A stretch of 64,000 bases of DNA from positions 124,001 through 188,000 of the forward strand of contig NZ_JBNLIA010000001.1 in NCBI RefSeq assembly GCF_050122995.1. The letters are read 5' to 3'. The stretch's first letter is position 1, and every line of letters begins with the position of its first letter. The position numbers and the translations under genes were made by a program. The notes beneath the pieces are model-generated. The model ran no database searches. It was not told the DNA's origin and saw only the letters and a program-made list of their open reading frames with translations. The DNA is from Haloparvum alkalitolerans. GTDB lineage: Archaea; Halobacteriota; Halobacteria; Halobacteriales; Haloferacaceae. This document shows, piece by piece, positions 1 to 7,753 of the stretch.

Positions 1-122
1 AACGCCTCGCCGCCGACCGAAAACTCCGCGGCGACGTCGAGGCCGAGTTCGTCGCGGTAGAACGCGACCGCGCGGTCGAGGTCCGAGACGGTGACGCCGA
101 CGTGGTGCCCGTTTGCGTCCAT
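1..122 (-). CDS. VOC-superfamily (glyoxalase/bleomycin-resistance-like) protein, N-terminal part
   Basis: Only the first 40 codons are in the window; the gene runs off the left edge. Reading from the ATG at 122, the protein starts MDANGHHVGVTVSDLDRAV and continues with AFYRDELGL, the classic first beta-alpha unit of the vicinal-oxygen-chelate fold. The early His in GHHVGVTV is where the first metal ligand of this superfamily normally lies. The substrate cannot be told from this fragment; VOC proteins include glyoxalases, dioxygenases and resistance proteins. It is divergent from the aldo/keto reductase that follows. Confidence 0.75.
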   Translation of the reverse strand, partial: MDANGHHVGVTVSDLDRAVAFYRDELGLDVAAEFSVGGEA

Positions 123-306
123 GTCGGACCGCGGGCGGCGCTGAGGAAAGGCGCGTCGGTCCGGGACGGGTGGATCCCCGAGAAGCGCACCGTTCGCGGG
201 TGGCGCCCCACGCACACGACCGATCTTCAGGAAAGGCATTTATCACGACCGGGAGATCGTGACCCATGAGCCGCGTTGGGACGGGTCGAGAAGGGGTGTC
301 ACCCCG

Positions 307-1125
307 ATGACGGCCAGCGAGGGCGGTAACGGGGTTCCCGCGCTCGGCATCGGCACCTACGACCTCTCGGCGGCGGAGTGTCGCGCCGCGGTGCGACACG
401 CCCTGGAGGTCGGCTACCGCCACGTCGACACCGCGGAGATGTACGGGAACGAGGCCGCGGTCGGCGACGCCATCGCGGCCGCGGACGTGGCGCGCGAGGA
501 CGTCTTCGTCGCGACGAAGGTCCACTCGCGAAACCTCTCGTACGGGGACGTGATCGAGTCCGCCCGCCGGAGCCGGGAGCGGCTCGGCGTCGAGACGATC
601 GACCTGCTGTACGTCCACTGGCCGATCAACAGCTACGACCCCGAGGAGACGCTGCCCGCCTTCGACGACCTCGTCGACCGGGGACTGATCGACCGCGTCG
701 GCCTCTCGAACTTCACGCCGGCGCTCCTCCGGGAGGCGGTCGAGGTACTGGACACCCCGCTTTTCGCCCATCAGGTCGAGTGCCACCCGCTGCGTCCACA
801 GCGCGACCTCCGGCGGCTCGCGCGGGAGGAGGGGCACACGCTGGTCGCCTACTCGCCGCTCGCGAAGGGCGCAGTGACGGAGGTTCCGGCGGTCGCCGAC
901 ACCGCGGCGGAACACGGTGTCACGCCGGCGCAGGCGGCGCTCGCGTGGCTGCTCTCGAAGGAGTCGACCGCCGCGATTCCTCGGTCGACTTCCCCGACAC
1001 ATCGGCGCGAGAACTACGCGACCCGAGGGGTGTCGCTCGACGCCGACGCGATCGCGCGGATCGACGACGTCGACCGACGCGAGCGCGTCGTCGACTTTCC
1101 GGACGCCCCGTGGAACCGGGAGTGA
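307..1125 (+). CDS. Aldo/keto reductase (2,5-diketo-D-gluconate reductase-like)
   Basis: This is an NAD(P)H-dependent carbonyl reductase with the AKR (alpha/beta)8 barrel. The N-terminus GVPALGIGTYDLS, the stretch YRHVDTAEMYGNE with the catalytic Asp and Tyr, the Lys in ATKVH and the His in LLYVHWP together give the AKR catalytic tetrad; GLSNFT and LVAYSPLAKG are further family signatures. The length of 272 aa is typical. An in-frame GTG at 259 would add 16 residues without family resemblance, so the ATG at 307, preceded by a GGGGTG stretch, was preferred. A TATA-like TTTATC lies near 239-244. Substrate unknown; a short-chain aldehyde or keto-sugar is likely. Confidence 0.85.
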   Translation: MTASEGGNGVPALGIGTYDLSAAECRAAVRHALEVGYRHVDTAEMYGNEAAVGDAIAAADVAREDVFVATKVHSRNLSYGDVIESARRSRERLGVETIDLLYVHWPINSYDPEETLPAFDDLVDRGLIDRVGLSNFTPALLREAVEVLDTPLFAHQVECHPLRPQRDLRRLAREEGHTLVAYSPLAKGAVTEVPAVADTAAEHGVTPAQAALAWLLSKESTAAIPRSTSPTHRRENYATRGVSLDADAIARIDDVDRRERVVDFPDAPWNRE

Positions 1126-1171
1126 TCCGTCCGAGCGCCGCCGAGGCGGGGCCGCGAGACCCCCGGCCGGG

Positions 1172-1771
1172 CTACGCCTCGATCCGAAGCGTGAACCCCC
1201 ACTCGAACGCGGCCGCGCCCTCCCCGCCGGCGACCGATTCCTCGTCGTCACCGACGGACCCCTGCGTCCGCACCTCGTGGTCGCCCGTCGGCAGACACGC
1301 GTCCTCGGGGAGGTCGGGATGGCCGTACACGTACGACTCGCCGCGGACCGTCTCGCCGGGGTCGAGCGCCACGGTCCCGTAGTACTCGGGGACCGCGACC
1401 GCCTCGGTGAGTCGCCAACAGCCCGGTTCGACGGGGCCGGTCCACGCCTCGTCGCCCGCGGGATGCAGGTAGAGCGTCCGCTCCGCGCTGGCGACGTGGT
1501 GGAACTGGACCGCCCGCTCCTCGCCCATCACGACCGGTTCGTCCGACCGGTTGGTGACCGTGACGCGGAGTCGAGCGGGCTGTTCCTCGGTTGGTCGCGA
1601 GGCGACCGTCTCGACGGCGTACTCGACCGGCGCGTCGGGCTGCTCCGCCCGCGCGGCGACCGACACGGTCACGTCGGACGACCCGTTACCGGCTCCGGGC
1701 GGCCGGACACAGCCGCCCAGGAGGAGGGGCACGGAGGATCCACAGCAGCCGAGGAAGCGACGGCGATTCAT
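1172..1771 (-). CDS. Putative secreted lipoprotein of unknown function
   Basis: The 199-aa product begins MNRRRFLGCCGSSVPLLLGG and continues CVRPP: a twin-arginine-type N-region, a short hydrophobic core and a lipobox ending in Cys21 (LGGC). This predicts Tat export and lipid anchoring on the outer membrane face, the usual arrangement for haloarchaeal lipoproteins. The mature part is beta-rich and contains RLRVTVTNRSDEPV, as in Ig-like or BsuPI-type domains that act as extracellular adaptors. It converges with the aldo/keto reductase, with 46 bp between the stops. No enzyme motif is visible, so the function is unknown. Confidence 0.7.
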   Translation of the reverse strand: MNRRRFLGCCGSSVPLLLGGCVRPPGAGNGSSDVTVSVAARAEQPDAPVEYAVETVASRPTEEQPARLRVTVTNRSDEPVVMGEERAVQFHHVASAERTLYLHPAGDEAWTGPVEPGCWRLTEAVAVPEYYGTVALDPGETVRGESYVYGHPDLPEDACLPTGDHEVRTQGSVGDDEESVAGGEGAAAFEWGFTLRIEA

Positions 1772-1819
1772 GCTGATCAGTGAGTACGGCTAGCGATAAA
1801 TACTGTCGGCCGGGTCGCA

Positions 1820-1904
1820 TGCGCGGGACCGGATTCGAACCGGCGGACCTCTACAGGACAGCGTCCTAAGCGCTGCGCCGTTGGCCTGGCTTGGCTACCC
1901 GCGC
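1820..1904 (-). tRNA. tRNA-Leu (anticodon UAG)
   Basis: The reverse strand folds as a class II tRNA of 85 nt. The acceptor stem GCGCGGG pairs with CCCGCGC, followed by discriminator A. The anticodon stem CAGCG/CGCTG encloses loop CTTAGGA, with TAG at positions 34-36. A long variable arm (TCCTGTAGAGGTCC) precedes the T-arm GCCGGTTCGAATCCGGT. No CCA is encoded. The long variable arm and anticodon identify leucine, reading CUA and CUG by wobble. Confidence 0.95.
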
Positions 1905-2026
1905 GCGTCCCGGGGTACACGAAAGCCGCCAAAGAACCTGTCGAACCGCCGGCGGGGCGGGGGGTCGACGCGGAACGGAGCGCCGGCCGCGCGGCGCTTT
2001 TGTACCTCGGGCCCGTCACCACGAGC

Positions 2027-2335
2027 GTGTACCGAGCGAGCGACCGGGTGGAGAACGACGAGTGGGTCGAGCGGCTGGAAGCGGCCGCGGACGAGCTCGA
2101 CCTCGACGAGGAGACGCGCTCGACCGCGGTTGACCTCTTTCTGACGCACGTGCCGGAGGCGGAGCGGTCGAAGCCGGCGACGGCGGCGGCGAGCCTCTAC
2201 GCCGCGGCGCTGATCGGCGGCGAGGAACGGTCGCAGTCGGCGGTTGCGGAGGCGATGGACGTGACGCGGCTCTCGGTCCAGGGGGGCTGGAAGCCGATCC
2301 TCGAGAGCGCCGGGTTCCGGCCGCCGACGTGGTGA
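2027..2335 (+). CDS. TFB-like protein with a single cyclin repeat
   Basis: The 102-aa product resembles the second cyclin fold of archaeal transcription factor B: SKPATAAASLYAAALIGGEE, then RSQSAVAEAMDVTRLSV corresponds to the DNA-binding helix-turn-helix that contacts the BRE in full TFBs. No zinc ribbon and no first cyclin repeat are present, so it is about one third of a normal TFB. The GTG at 2027 was chosen because a T-rich TATA-like stretch (1997-2003) lies about 27 nt upstream, as in a leaderless transcript; a TTG at 2000 would overlap that box. It may act as a specialised regulator or competitor of TFB; this role is inference. Confidence 0.65.
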   Translation: MYRASDRVENDEWVERLEAAADELDLDEETRSTAVDLFLTHVPEAERSKPATAAASLYAAALIGGEERSQSAVAEAMDVTRLSVQGGWKPILESAGFRPPTW

Positions 2336-2360
2336 GGCGGCCGGCGTCCGGAGCCGACGC

Positions 2361-2780
2361 CTACCCGGCCTGCTCCAGTATCGCCGCCGAGCGCCCGGCG
2401 ACGTACGCCGCGAGACCGAGCGCGGCCGCCCCCGCGAGCGCGGCGCCGAGCGCCTCGACGTACGGCACCGACAGGAGCGCGGGGTCGAGCGTACGGAGGA
2501 AGTAGCCCGCGAGGGGACCGAACGGGAGGACGACGGCGGGCAGGAGCCCTCGGCCGCGGGCGGCGAGCGCGACCGCGCCGAGCGTCGGCAGCAGGGCGGT
2601 GACGAGGCCGAGAGGCGCGAGGAGGTCCGGACGAGTATCGGCGACGACCGGCGTCAGGTACAGCGAGATCAGGAACCCGACCGCGCTCCACGCGACCGCG
2701 CGCTCGGCCACGCCGGCGCCGAGGAGGGTGCCGCGGAGGCCCGCGGCGTCGGCGTCCGAGCGGGAGTCGGCCGCGGTCAT
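2361..2780 (-). CDS. Small membrane protein, four predicted helices
   Basis: The 139-aa product has four hydrophobic segments (approximately residues 26-46, 53-74, 80-95 and 105-130) and a short acidic N-terminus, so it is an integral membrane protein. It has no catalytic motif and I do not recognise the family. Its ATG overlaps the stop codon of coaD by 4 bp (2777-2780), so the two genes are almost certainly co-transcribed and translationally coupled. A link to coenzyme A metabolism is only suggested by that arrangement. Confidence 0.65.
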   Translation of the reverse strand: MTAADSRSDADAAGLRGTLLGAGVAERAVAWSAVGFLISLYLTPVVADTRPDLLAPLGLVTALLPTLGAVALAARGRGLLPAVVLPFGPLAGYFLRTLDPALLSVPYVEALGAALAGAAALGLAAYVAGRSAAILEQAG

Positions 2781-3271
2781 TCCGGGCGCGTCGCCTCCCG
2801 CCCCTCGCGGTCGGGAGTCACGTCGCCGTGTTCGTCGATCTCGCCTTTCACGATCCGCGTCGACGAGATGCGGTCGCCGTCCTCCGCGACGACGTGATCG
2901 ACCACGACCAGTTCGAGAGGGTCCCGTCCGGCCTCGCGGCGGATCTCGTTGATCCGCGCGCCGCCCTCCGCCGTCTCCGGGGAGACGATCAGGGCGTCGA
3001 AGCCCGGCTCCGTGGCGATCCCCGTCGGCTCGGTGAGCTCGCGGATCTCGAAGTCGCGGCCGTACTCCTCGGCGAACCGCGCGAGTTCCGCCTCCAGGTC
3101 GCGTTTGCGCTCCGCGAACGGACGGACGTACCGTTCGACGTGGCGCGTCTTCGGCGCCAGCTCGTCGGAGGTGAGCCCCACGGTGACGTCACCGAGTTCG
3201 AAGGCGCGCTCGAACAGGTTCCGGTGGCCGTCGTGGATGGGGTCGAACGTCCCACCCAACGCGACGTTCAT
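2777..3271 (-). CDS. coaD: Phosphopantetheine adenylyltransferase, archaeal type
   Basis: It catalyses transfer of AMP from ATP to 4'-phosphopantetheine, giving dephospho-CoA, the penultimate step of CoA synthesis. The N-terminus has the nucleotidylyltransferase signature GGTFDPIHDGH, with H13 and H16 forming the HxGH motif, and ISSTRI near the C-terminal third is the second (ISSTR) motif. The length of 164 aa fits the archaeal, eukaryote-like PPAT group. It is the first gene of a two-gene unit with the membrane protein downstream (4-bp overlap). Confidence 0.93.
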   Translation of the reverse strand: MNVALGGTFDPIHDGHRNLFERAFELGDVTVGLTSDELAPKTRHVERYVRPFAERKRDLEAELARFAEEYGRDFEIRELTEPTGIATEPGFDALIVSPETAEGGARINEIRREAGRDPLELVVVDHVVAEDGDRISSTRIVKGEIDEHGDVTPDREGREATRPE

Positions 3272-3345
3272 ACCCGCCAGTGACGGCCGCGGCCCTTAAA
3301 ACGTCGCGAACCTGGGCGACCGATCGGCGTCGCCGGATCGGCCGG

Positions 3346-3981
3346 TCAAGCGTCGTCGGAGTCGGTCGGTTCGTCGTCGTCCGATACATCGACCGCGGGC
3401 TCGCCCGCGTCGGCGTCGGGACCGGCGTTCGCAGCGTCGTCGGTCGACGTGTCGTCGGCCGTCGCGTCGTCGTCTTCCCCCGTCGCCCCGCTGACGGAGA
3501 TCTGGACGGGCTCCTCGTCGCCCTCCCCGGACTGGTCGCCGAGGCGGCGGTCGAGGTTGAAGACGGTGTTCAGCTCCGACTGCACCTGCCCGACGACGCC
3601 GCGCACGAGATCGCTCGGCGGAATGGCGACGTACTCGTAGGGGTTGTTGCCGGCGCCGCTCGACTCGCGTTTGCCGCGGTCGACGGTGCCCTCCTCGTGG
3701 AGCTCCGCGAGCGCCTCGCGGACCGTGCTCGGGTAGAGGCCGGTGCCGTCGGCGACCTCCTCGCTGGTGCTGTTCGGGTTCTCGCGCAGGTAGACGTAGA
3801 TGCGCGCACGGGTCTCCGTGTCGAGCAGCCACGACAGCAGGTCGACGACGCCGTCGTCGAACTCCTGGACCGCCTTGTCCGCGCCCTCGCCGAGCCGTTC
3901 CCGCGTCTTCCGGAGCTCCTCGCGCGTCCGGTCCGTCGGCGAGGAGTCGTCGTCCTCCGGTGTGTCGTCGTCTGTGGCCAT
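3346..3981 (-). CDS. Winged-helix transcriptional regulator with acidic C-terminal tail
   Basis: The 211-aa protein has an acidic, disordered first 30 residues, then a winged-helix domain at about residues 45-105. Helix 3 is seen in GLYPSTVREALAEL and the wing in EEGTVDRGKRE, resembling ArsR/MarR or TrmB DNA-binding domains. After a middle segment (PPSDLVRGVVGQVQSEL) the C-terminal 70 residues are almost only Asp, Glu, Ala, Ser and Thr, typical of haloarchaeal low-complexity tails. Conserved small regulators of this type sit alone on haloarchaeal chromosomes. Its targets cannot be inferred from its neighbours coaD and gshA. Confidence 0.75.
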   Translation of the reverse strand: MATDDDTPEDDDSSPTDRTREELRKTRERLGEGADKAVQEFDDGVVDLLSWLLDTETRARIYVYLRENPNSTSEEVADGTGLYPSTVREALAELHEEGTVDRGKRESSGAGNNPYEYVAIPPSDLVRGVVGQVQSELNTVFNLDRRLGDQSGEGDEEPVQISVSGATGEDDDATADDTSTDDAANAGPDADAGEPAVDVSDDDEPTDSDDA

Positions 3982-4042
3982 GTCTCACGTTCGGCTCTCC
4001 GCGCGGAAAAGCGTTTCTCGTCGGCTGCGAGGCGACGAAAAG

Positions 4043-5155
4043 TCAGGGATCCAGACGGAGGTCCTCGTACAGCGCCTCGGGCCCCTGTTCCTCGAGCAGG
4101 CGACGCTGGCGCTCCGCGCCGCTCTCCCGGTCGTACACGTCGCGGATGCCGTCGACGCCGAGCCGGTCGCACTCGCGGTCGACGGCCTCGCCGAGCGAGA
4201 CGGTTCCCTCGCCGTCGCGGGCGATGAAGGCGGCGTCGTGGCCGTGTCTGGTGGCGCGCCACTTGTTCTCGTCGAGGAGCTCGCGCCGGAGGTCGGTGCC
4301 GGCGGTCGCGGGACCGGCCCCGGCGCGGTCGGGGTCGGCCGCGTCCGCGTAGCGCTCGGCGAGGTCGACGACGAGCGCGTGGACGTACTCCGCGAACGCG
4401 ACGGTGACCGCCGGGTCGCGCTGACTGTCGGGCGCGCGCACCTCAACGCTCCCGTGTTGGGTGTGGGGCCGCACGTCGAACCACAGCTCGCCGCGGTCCT
4501 CGATGGAGCCGTACTCTACCATCCGGCGCTCGTAGCGCTGGAACGCCTCGAAGTCCGAAAAGGCCGAGGGCATCCCCGTGTTCGGGAGGTTCTCGAACAC
4601 CTTCGCGCGGGCCGAAGCGAGCCCCGTGTCGAAGCCGTTCCAGAACGGGGAGTTCGCCGACAGCGCCAGCAGGACGGGCATGTGCCACCGGAGTTCGTTG
4701 GCGACCCACACCGCCTTGTCGGCGTCGTCCACGCCGACGTGGACGTGCAGGCCCGCGGTCGTGTTCCGGTGTTGCGGGTACTGGATCCGGTCGAGCTGGG
4801 ACTTGTAGCGCGGCTTCGTCGCGTGGTCGAGTTCGCGCCACTTCGCGGCGGGGTGGAGCCCCGCGGCCGCGATGCCGTAGCCCTGCTCGGCGGCGTGCTC
4901 GACCAGCGCCTCGCGGACGGTCGCCAGCTCCGCGGCCGCGTTCTCGGGCCCCTGGAGGAGGGGCGTCTGCACCTCGACGGTGCACTTGAACAGCTCGTGG
5001 TCGAGCCCCTCCGGGATCGCCGCGGGCGGCTCCGAACCGTAGACGAGGTCGTCCGTGCCCGAGGTGGGTTCGCCGTCGGCGTCGACGATGAAGAACTCCT
5101 CCTCGATGCCGAGCGTCCCCATCCGGTCGAAGGCGTCCCGCGAGCCGAGGTCCAT
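4043..5155 (-). CDS. gshA: Glutamate-cysteine ligase (haloarchaeal GshA)
   Basis: It forms gamma-glutamylcysteine from glutamate, cysteine and ATP. Haloarchaea use this compound, not glutathione, as main low-molecular-weight thiol. The start MGTLGIEEEFF, the later VEVQTP, the central AAGLHP and TAGLHVHVGVDD match the GCS2 family, in which these Glu and His residues bind metal-ATP. The protein is 370 aa, the usual length. The ATG at 5155 was chosen over longer in-frame extensions because a TATATA box (5182-5188) lies about 29 nt upstream and would leave little or no leader. No glutathione synthetase partner is nearby, as expected. Confidence 0.9.
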   Translation of the reverse strand: MDLGSRDAFDRMGTLGIEEEFFIVDADGEPTSGTDDLVYGSEPPAAIPEGLDHELFKCTVEVQTPLLQGPENAAAELATVREALVEHAAEQGYGIAAAGLHPAAKWRELDHATKPRYKSQLDRIQYPQHRNTTAGLHVHVGVDDADKAVWVANELRWHMPVLLALSANSPFWNGFDTGLASARAKVFENLPNTGMPSAFSDFEAFQRYERRMVEYGSIEDRGELWFDVRPHTQHGSVEVRAPDSQRDPAVTVAFAEYVHALVVDLAERYADAADPDRAGAGPATAGTDLRRELLDENKWRATRHGHDAAFIARDGEGTVSLGEAVDRECDRLGVDGIRDVYDRESGAERQRRLLEEQGPEALYEDLRLDP

Positions 5156-5354
5156 CAGGGAGGTGTTCACCGCGGGCGGGTATATATCGTTTGAAGCCGG
5201 CCGTCTCTGAGCGCCGCGGTCGTGCGTTTTCCGCGCCCGACCGGTCGCGGATGAATGGTGTCGAGAGAAGGAACTCGGGCTCGCCGGAATATCGGTTCGC
5301 GGAGGCATTCGGACTGTCGTAACCGTTATTGATACACAAATTCAACACAGACGC

Positions 5355-5630
5355 ATGTCCGAAGCCAGTTCACCGCCCGAGAAGACGACGGTCAACATCC
5401 GGATAACGGAGACGTTTCTGGCGGACGTCGACGCCACGTGGCAGGATCTCGGGTACAACAGCCGTAGCGAGTTCGTGCGCGACGTGCTCCGTGACGCGGT
5501 GAAACACCCCGAGTTCGACCGCGCCGACCTCAAGGCGATCGCCGCGAGCGAGGTCGACATTCAGGAGGGACGGACCCACTCCAGCGAGGAGATCAGAGCC
5601 GAGTACGGGGCGGACGATGGCGATCGATGA
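5355..5630 (+). CDS. Ribbon-helix-helix antitoxin (ParD/CopG-like)
   Basis: The 91-aa product carries an N-terminal ribbon-helix-helix domain. The strand KTTVNIRITETFLADVD is followed by helices in LGYNSRSEFVRDVLRDAV, whose pattern of Ser-Arg-Ser-Glu-Phe-Val-Arg is typical of CopG/ParD/NikR DNA-binding domains. The C-terminal half (residues 55-91, acidic) is the part expected to wrap around and neutralise the toxin. Its stop overlaps the toxin start by 4 bp (ATGA at 5627-5630). A TATA-like TTATTGATAC at about 5325-5334 precedes the ATG by about 27 nt, so the transcript is probably leaderless and autoregulated. Confidence 0.8.
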   Translation: MSEASSPPEKTTVNIRITETFLADVDATWQDLGYNSRSEFVRDVLRDAVKHPEFDRADLKAIAASEVDIQEGRTHSSEEIRAEYGADDGDR

Positions 5631-5911
5631 GTGAGAGGTGGGACTGGAAGTTTACGGACCGGTCGAAGCGACAACTCGACAAGCTCGATGATTACGCACG
5701 GGACCGTATCCTCTCGAAGCTCGACGAGGTCGTCACCGATCAGTGGCGGGACCCGACGGATCACCTCGAACCGCTGGCGGGGACGCCACACCAGAAGCTC
5801 AGGGTCGGACAGTTCCGCCTCGGCTGTCGCGTCGACCGTGAGGAACGAGTTCTCTACATCGTCGCGATCAGAAAGCGCGGTGGAGACGCGTATCGCGGAG
5901 ACGACGACTGA
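5627..5911 (+). CDS. RelE/ParE-family toxin
   Basis: This 94-aa protein fits the RelE/ParE fold: an N-terminal strand (WDWKFTDRSKRQLDKLD), two helices, then the strands LRVGQFRLGCRVD and RVLYIVAIRKRGGDAYR. The motif 'KLRVGQFRLGCRVDREE' with the C-terminal 'VAIRKR' is the family hallmark; in RelE-like members basic residues here cleave mRNA on the ribosome, in ParE they act against gyrase, and which applies cannot be decided here. It is translationally coupled to the antitoxin upstream. The pair sits between gshA and tRNA-Gly. Confidence 0.8.
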   Translation: MSERWDWKFTDRSKRQLDKLDDYARDRILSKLDEVVTDQWRDPTDHLEPLAGTPHQKLRVGQFRLGCRVDREERVLYIVAIRKRGGDAYRGDDD

Positions 5912-5962
5912 AGAGACGACCGAAGAGGTCCCGTTGGATCCCCGGTCTGCGTCTGACAAAGA

Positions 5963-6033
5963 TGCGCCGGCCGGGATTTGAACCCGGGCCATGAGCTTGG
6001 AAGGCTCAGGTCCTACCACTAGACCACCGGCGC
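5963..6033 (-). tRNA. tRNA-Gly (anticodon UCC)
   Basis: The reverse strand gives a 71-nt class I tRNA. The acceptor stem GCGCCGG/CCGGCGC is followed by discriminator A, the D-arm is TGGTCTAGTGGTAGGACC, the anticodon stem TGAGC/GCTCA encloses loop CTTCCAA with TCC at 34-36, and the T-arm is GGGTTCAAATCCC. No intron and no encoded CCA. Confidence 0.95.
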
Positions 6034-6067
6034 GCGTTTTGGAGAAACCCCCCACGGAATAAGGGTT

Positions 6068-6748
6068 TTACTCTTCGCCGTTCCCGGCCGCGTCGGCCCC
6101 GTCCCCGGCCGGGGTCACGACCGCGTAGCAGTTCCCGCTGGAGAGCTCCAGCGACGCCAACTCGAGGCCGCTCGCGGCCACGTCGGCCTCGAACTCCGCG
6201 GGCGCGTAGATGTGGTAGAACCGGGGCACCGTCTCGCCGCCGGGGAGCGTCCAGTCGACAGTCGTGTCGAACCCCGTCTCCGCGTCGGCACCGGCGGGCG
6301 CCGCCTCCGCGAACCGGTCGTGCGCGGTCGACCACGCGCTGACGAGCGCCGCGCCCTCGGGCTCGAGCACGCGGGCGAGTTCGTCGAGGCTTCGGACCCG
6401 CGCCTCGCGCGAGGGGAGGTGGTGAAGCGTCGCCACGTACGTCGCCAGCCCGAAGCTCCGGTCGGCGAAGGGGAGCGCCGCGGCGTCGCCGTGGACGAAC
6501 GCGGCGTCGAACCCCCGCTCCGTCGCGCGGGCGACCGCCTCGCGGAGGAGCTCGCGGCTCACGTCGACCCCGACCGCGGCGTCGGCCCGGGCCGCCAGCA
6601 GCTCCGTGTGCCGGCCGTTCCCGCACCCCACGTCGAGCGCGCGGTCCGCGCGGCGCCCGTCGAGGAACGACTCCACCTCCGGCCACGCGTACTCGCGCGT
6701 CTTCGCGAAGTGGGCCGCGATGCGGTCGTACGTCGCCTGCACGTCCAT
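6068..6748 (-). CDS. SAM-dependent methyltransferase, Trm9-like
   Basis: The 226-aa class I methyltransferase has the SAM-binding motif LDVGCGNGRH at residues 38-47, the acidic ribose-binding loop GVDVSRELL, and ALPFADRSFGL as motif post-II. The N-terminus YDRIAAHFAKTR followed by WPEVESFLDG closely resembles Trm9/ALKBH8 methyltransferases, which methylate the carboxymethyl group on wobble uridine of tRNA. Lying 34 nt from tRNA-Gly(UCC), a tRNA with a wobble uridine, is suggestive but may be chance. A tRNA role is a family-based inference; a small-molecule methyltransferase is the alternative. Confidence 0.8.
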   Translation of the reverse strand: MDVQATYDRIAAHFAKTREYAWPEVESFLDGRRADRALDVGCGNGRHTELLAARADAAVGVDVSRELLREAVARATERGFDAAFVHGDAAALPFADRSFGLATYVATLHHLPSREARVRSLDELARVLEPEGAALVSAWSTAHDRFAEAAPAGADAETGFDTTVDWTLPGGETVPRFYHIYAPAEFEADVAASGLELASLELSSGNCYAVVTPAGDGADAAGNGEE

Positions 6749-6834
6749 GTTCCGATGGTCGCGTCGGCGGGCCTAAGGCGTTCGCGATCCGGCGCCGGTG
6801 AACCCTTTTGTCGGTGGGGCGCGCGGAGAGAGCC

Positions 6835-7458
6835 ATGAGCGACGACGAGACCACCGACGGCTCGGCCGACGCGGACGGACCGACGCCCACACTCGCGGAC
6901 GACGCCCAGCGGAACTTCCCGGTGCCGGCGTTCGAGGACCTGCCCGAAGACCTGCGGGACCGGATCTGCGAGGAGGCGGAGCGCGCGGGCTTCACGCCCA
7001 ACGTGTTCGCGGCGCTGGCGTACAAGCCCTCGCACTTCCGGGCGTTCGTCGCCTACCACGACGCGCTGGTGGAGGACACCGACCTCGACCGCGCGGAGGT
7101 CGAGATGATCGTCGTGACCGTCTCCGGGCTCAACCACTGCCTCTACTGCAACGTCGCCCACGGCGCGCTCTGCCGGATCTACGCGAAGGACGCGGAGCTG
7201 GCCGACCAGCTCGTCTCCAACTACCGCACCGCGGACGTGAGCGAGAAGCGCCGCGTCATGCTCGACGTGGCCGCCAAGATAACCGAGTCGCCCTCGGCCG
7301 TCACGGCCGCGGACCGGGACCGGCTGCTGGAGGCCGGGTACTCCGAGGAGGAGGCGTGGGACGTCGCGTCCGTGGCCGCGTTCTTCAACCTCTCGAACCG
7401 CATGGCGACGTTCGCCGACTGGCGGCCGAACGAGGAGTTCTACGCGCTCGGGCGGTGA
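6835..7458 (+). CDS. AhpD-like (carboxymuconolactone decarboxylase family) peroxidase-related protein
   Basis: The 207-aa protein carries the AhpD-core motif Cys102-x2-Cys105-x3-His109 (in HCLYCNVAHGAL) within an all-helical fold of about residues 30-200. AhpD-like proteins use this redox Cys pair and His as a proton relay for peroxide reduction or disulfide exchange, and the length matches the group annotated as peroxidase-related enzymes. The first 25 residues are an acidic, disordered extension. The ATG at 6835 was chosen over an upstream in-frame GTG (6808), since MSDDE starts a normal haloarchaeal N-terminus. Confidence 0.8.
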   Translation: MSDDETTDGSADADGPTPTLADDAQRNFPVPAFEDLPEDLRDRICEEAERAGFTPNVFAALAYKPSHFRAFVAYHDALVEDTDLDRAEVEMIVVTVSGLNHCLYCNVAHGALCRIYAKDAELADQLVSNYRTADVSEKRRVMLDVAAKITESPSAVTAADRDRLLEAGYSEEEAWDVASVAAFFNLSNRMATFADWRPNEEFYALGR

Positions 7459-7543
7459 CCGCTCTCCGGATCGACCGCGGACCCGGCCCCCGGCGGGGCG
7501 CTCGGCCCCCGCGCTTATGAGCCGGGACGCCGAACTCGGAGGT

Positions 7544-7693
7544 ATGCCGCAGGTCCACCTCGACGACGAGACGGTCGAGCGCCTCGACGCGATGCGTGTC
7601 GACGGACAGGAGTACGACGATCTCGTCAACGAGCTGATCGACATCTACGAGGCCAACGAGATGACGATCCATCACGGGGGCGACGTGGAGTAG
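7544..7693 (+). CDS. Small acidic protein, ribbon-helix-helix/VapB-like (haloarchaeal)
   Basis: A 49-aa reading frame starts at ATG 7544, directly after a good ribosome-binding site (GGAGGT at 7538-7543), and reads MPQVHLDDETVERLDAMR and on to LVNELIDIYEANEMTIHH. The pattern of a short strand, 'LDDETVERLDAMR' and a second helix is that of small ribbon-helix-helix proteins; similar short haloarchaeal proteins are catalogued as DUF7557 or VapB-type, from memory. No toxin gene is adjacent, so it may be an orphan. The strong Shine-Dalgarno makes it likely to be a real gene despite its size. Confidence 0.65.
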   Translation: MPQVHLDDETVERLDAMRVDGQEYDDLVNELIDIYEANEMTIHHGGDVE

Positions 7694-7753
7694 CCCGCCG
7701 CGGCCGCCGGGACCGCCGCTGTACAGAAAACCCGCACCACAGCCCGCGGTCGG

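Noticed and set aside
7717..7753. Sixth copy of the hairpin element after the gene ending at 7693
   Set aside because: Only a short CAGAAAACCCGCACC stretch is shared; none of the later conserved blocks or hairpins follow.
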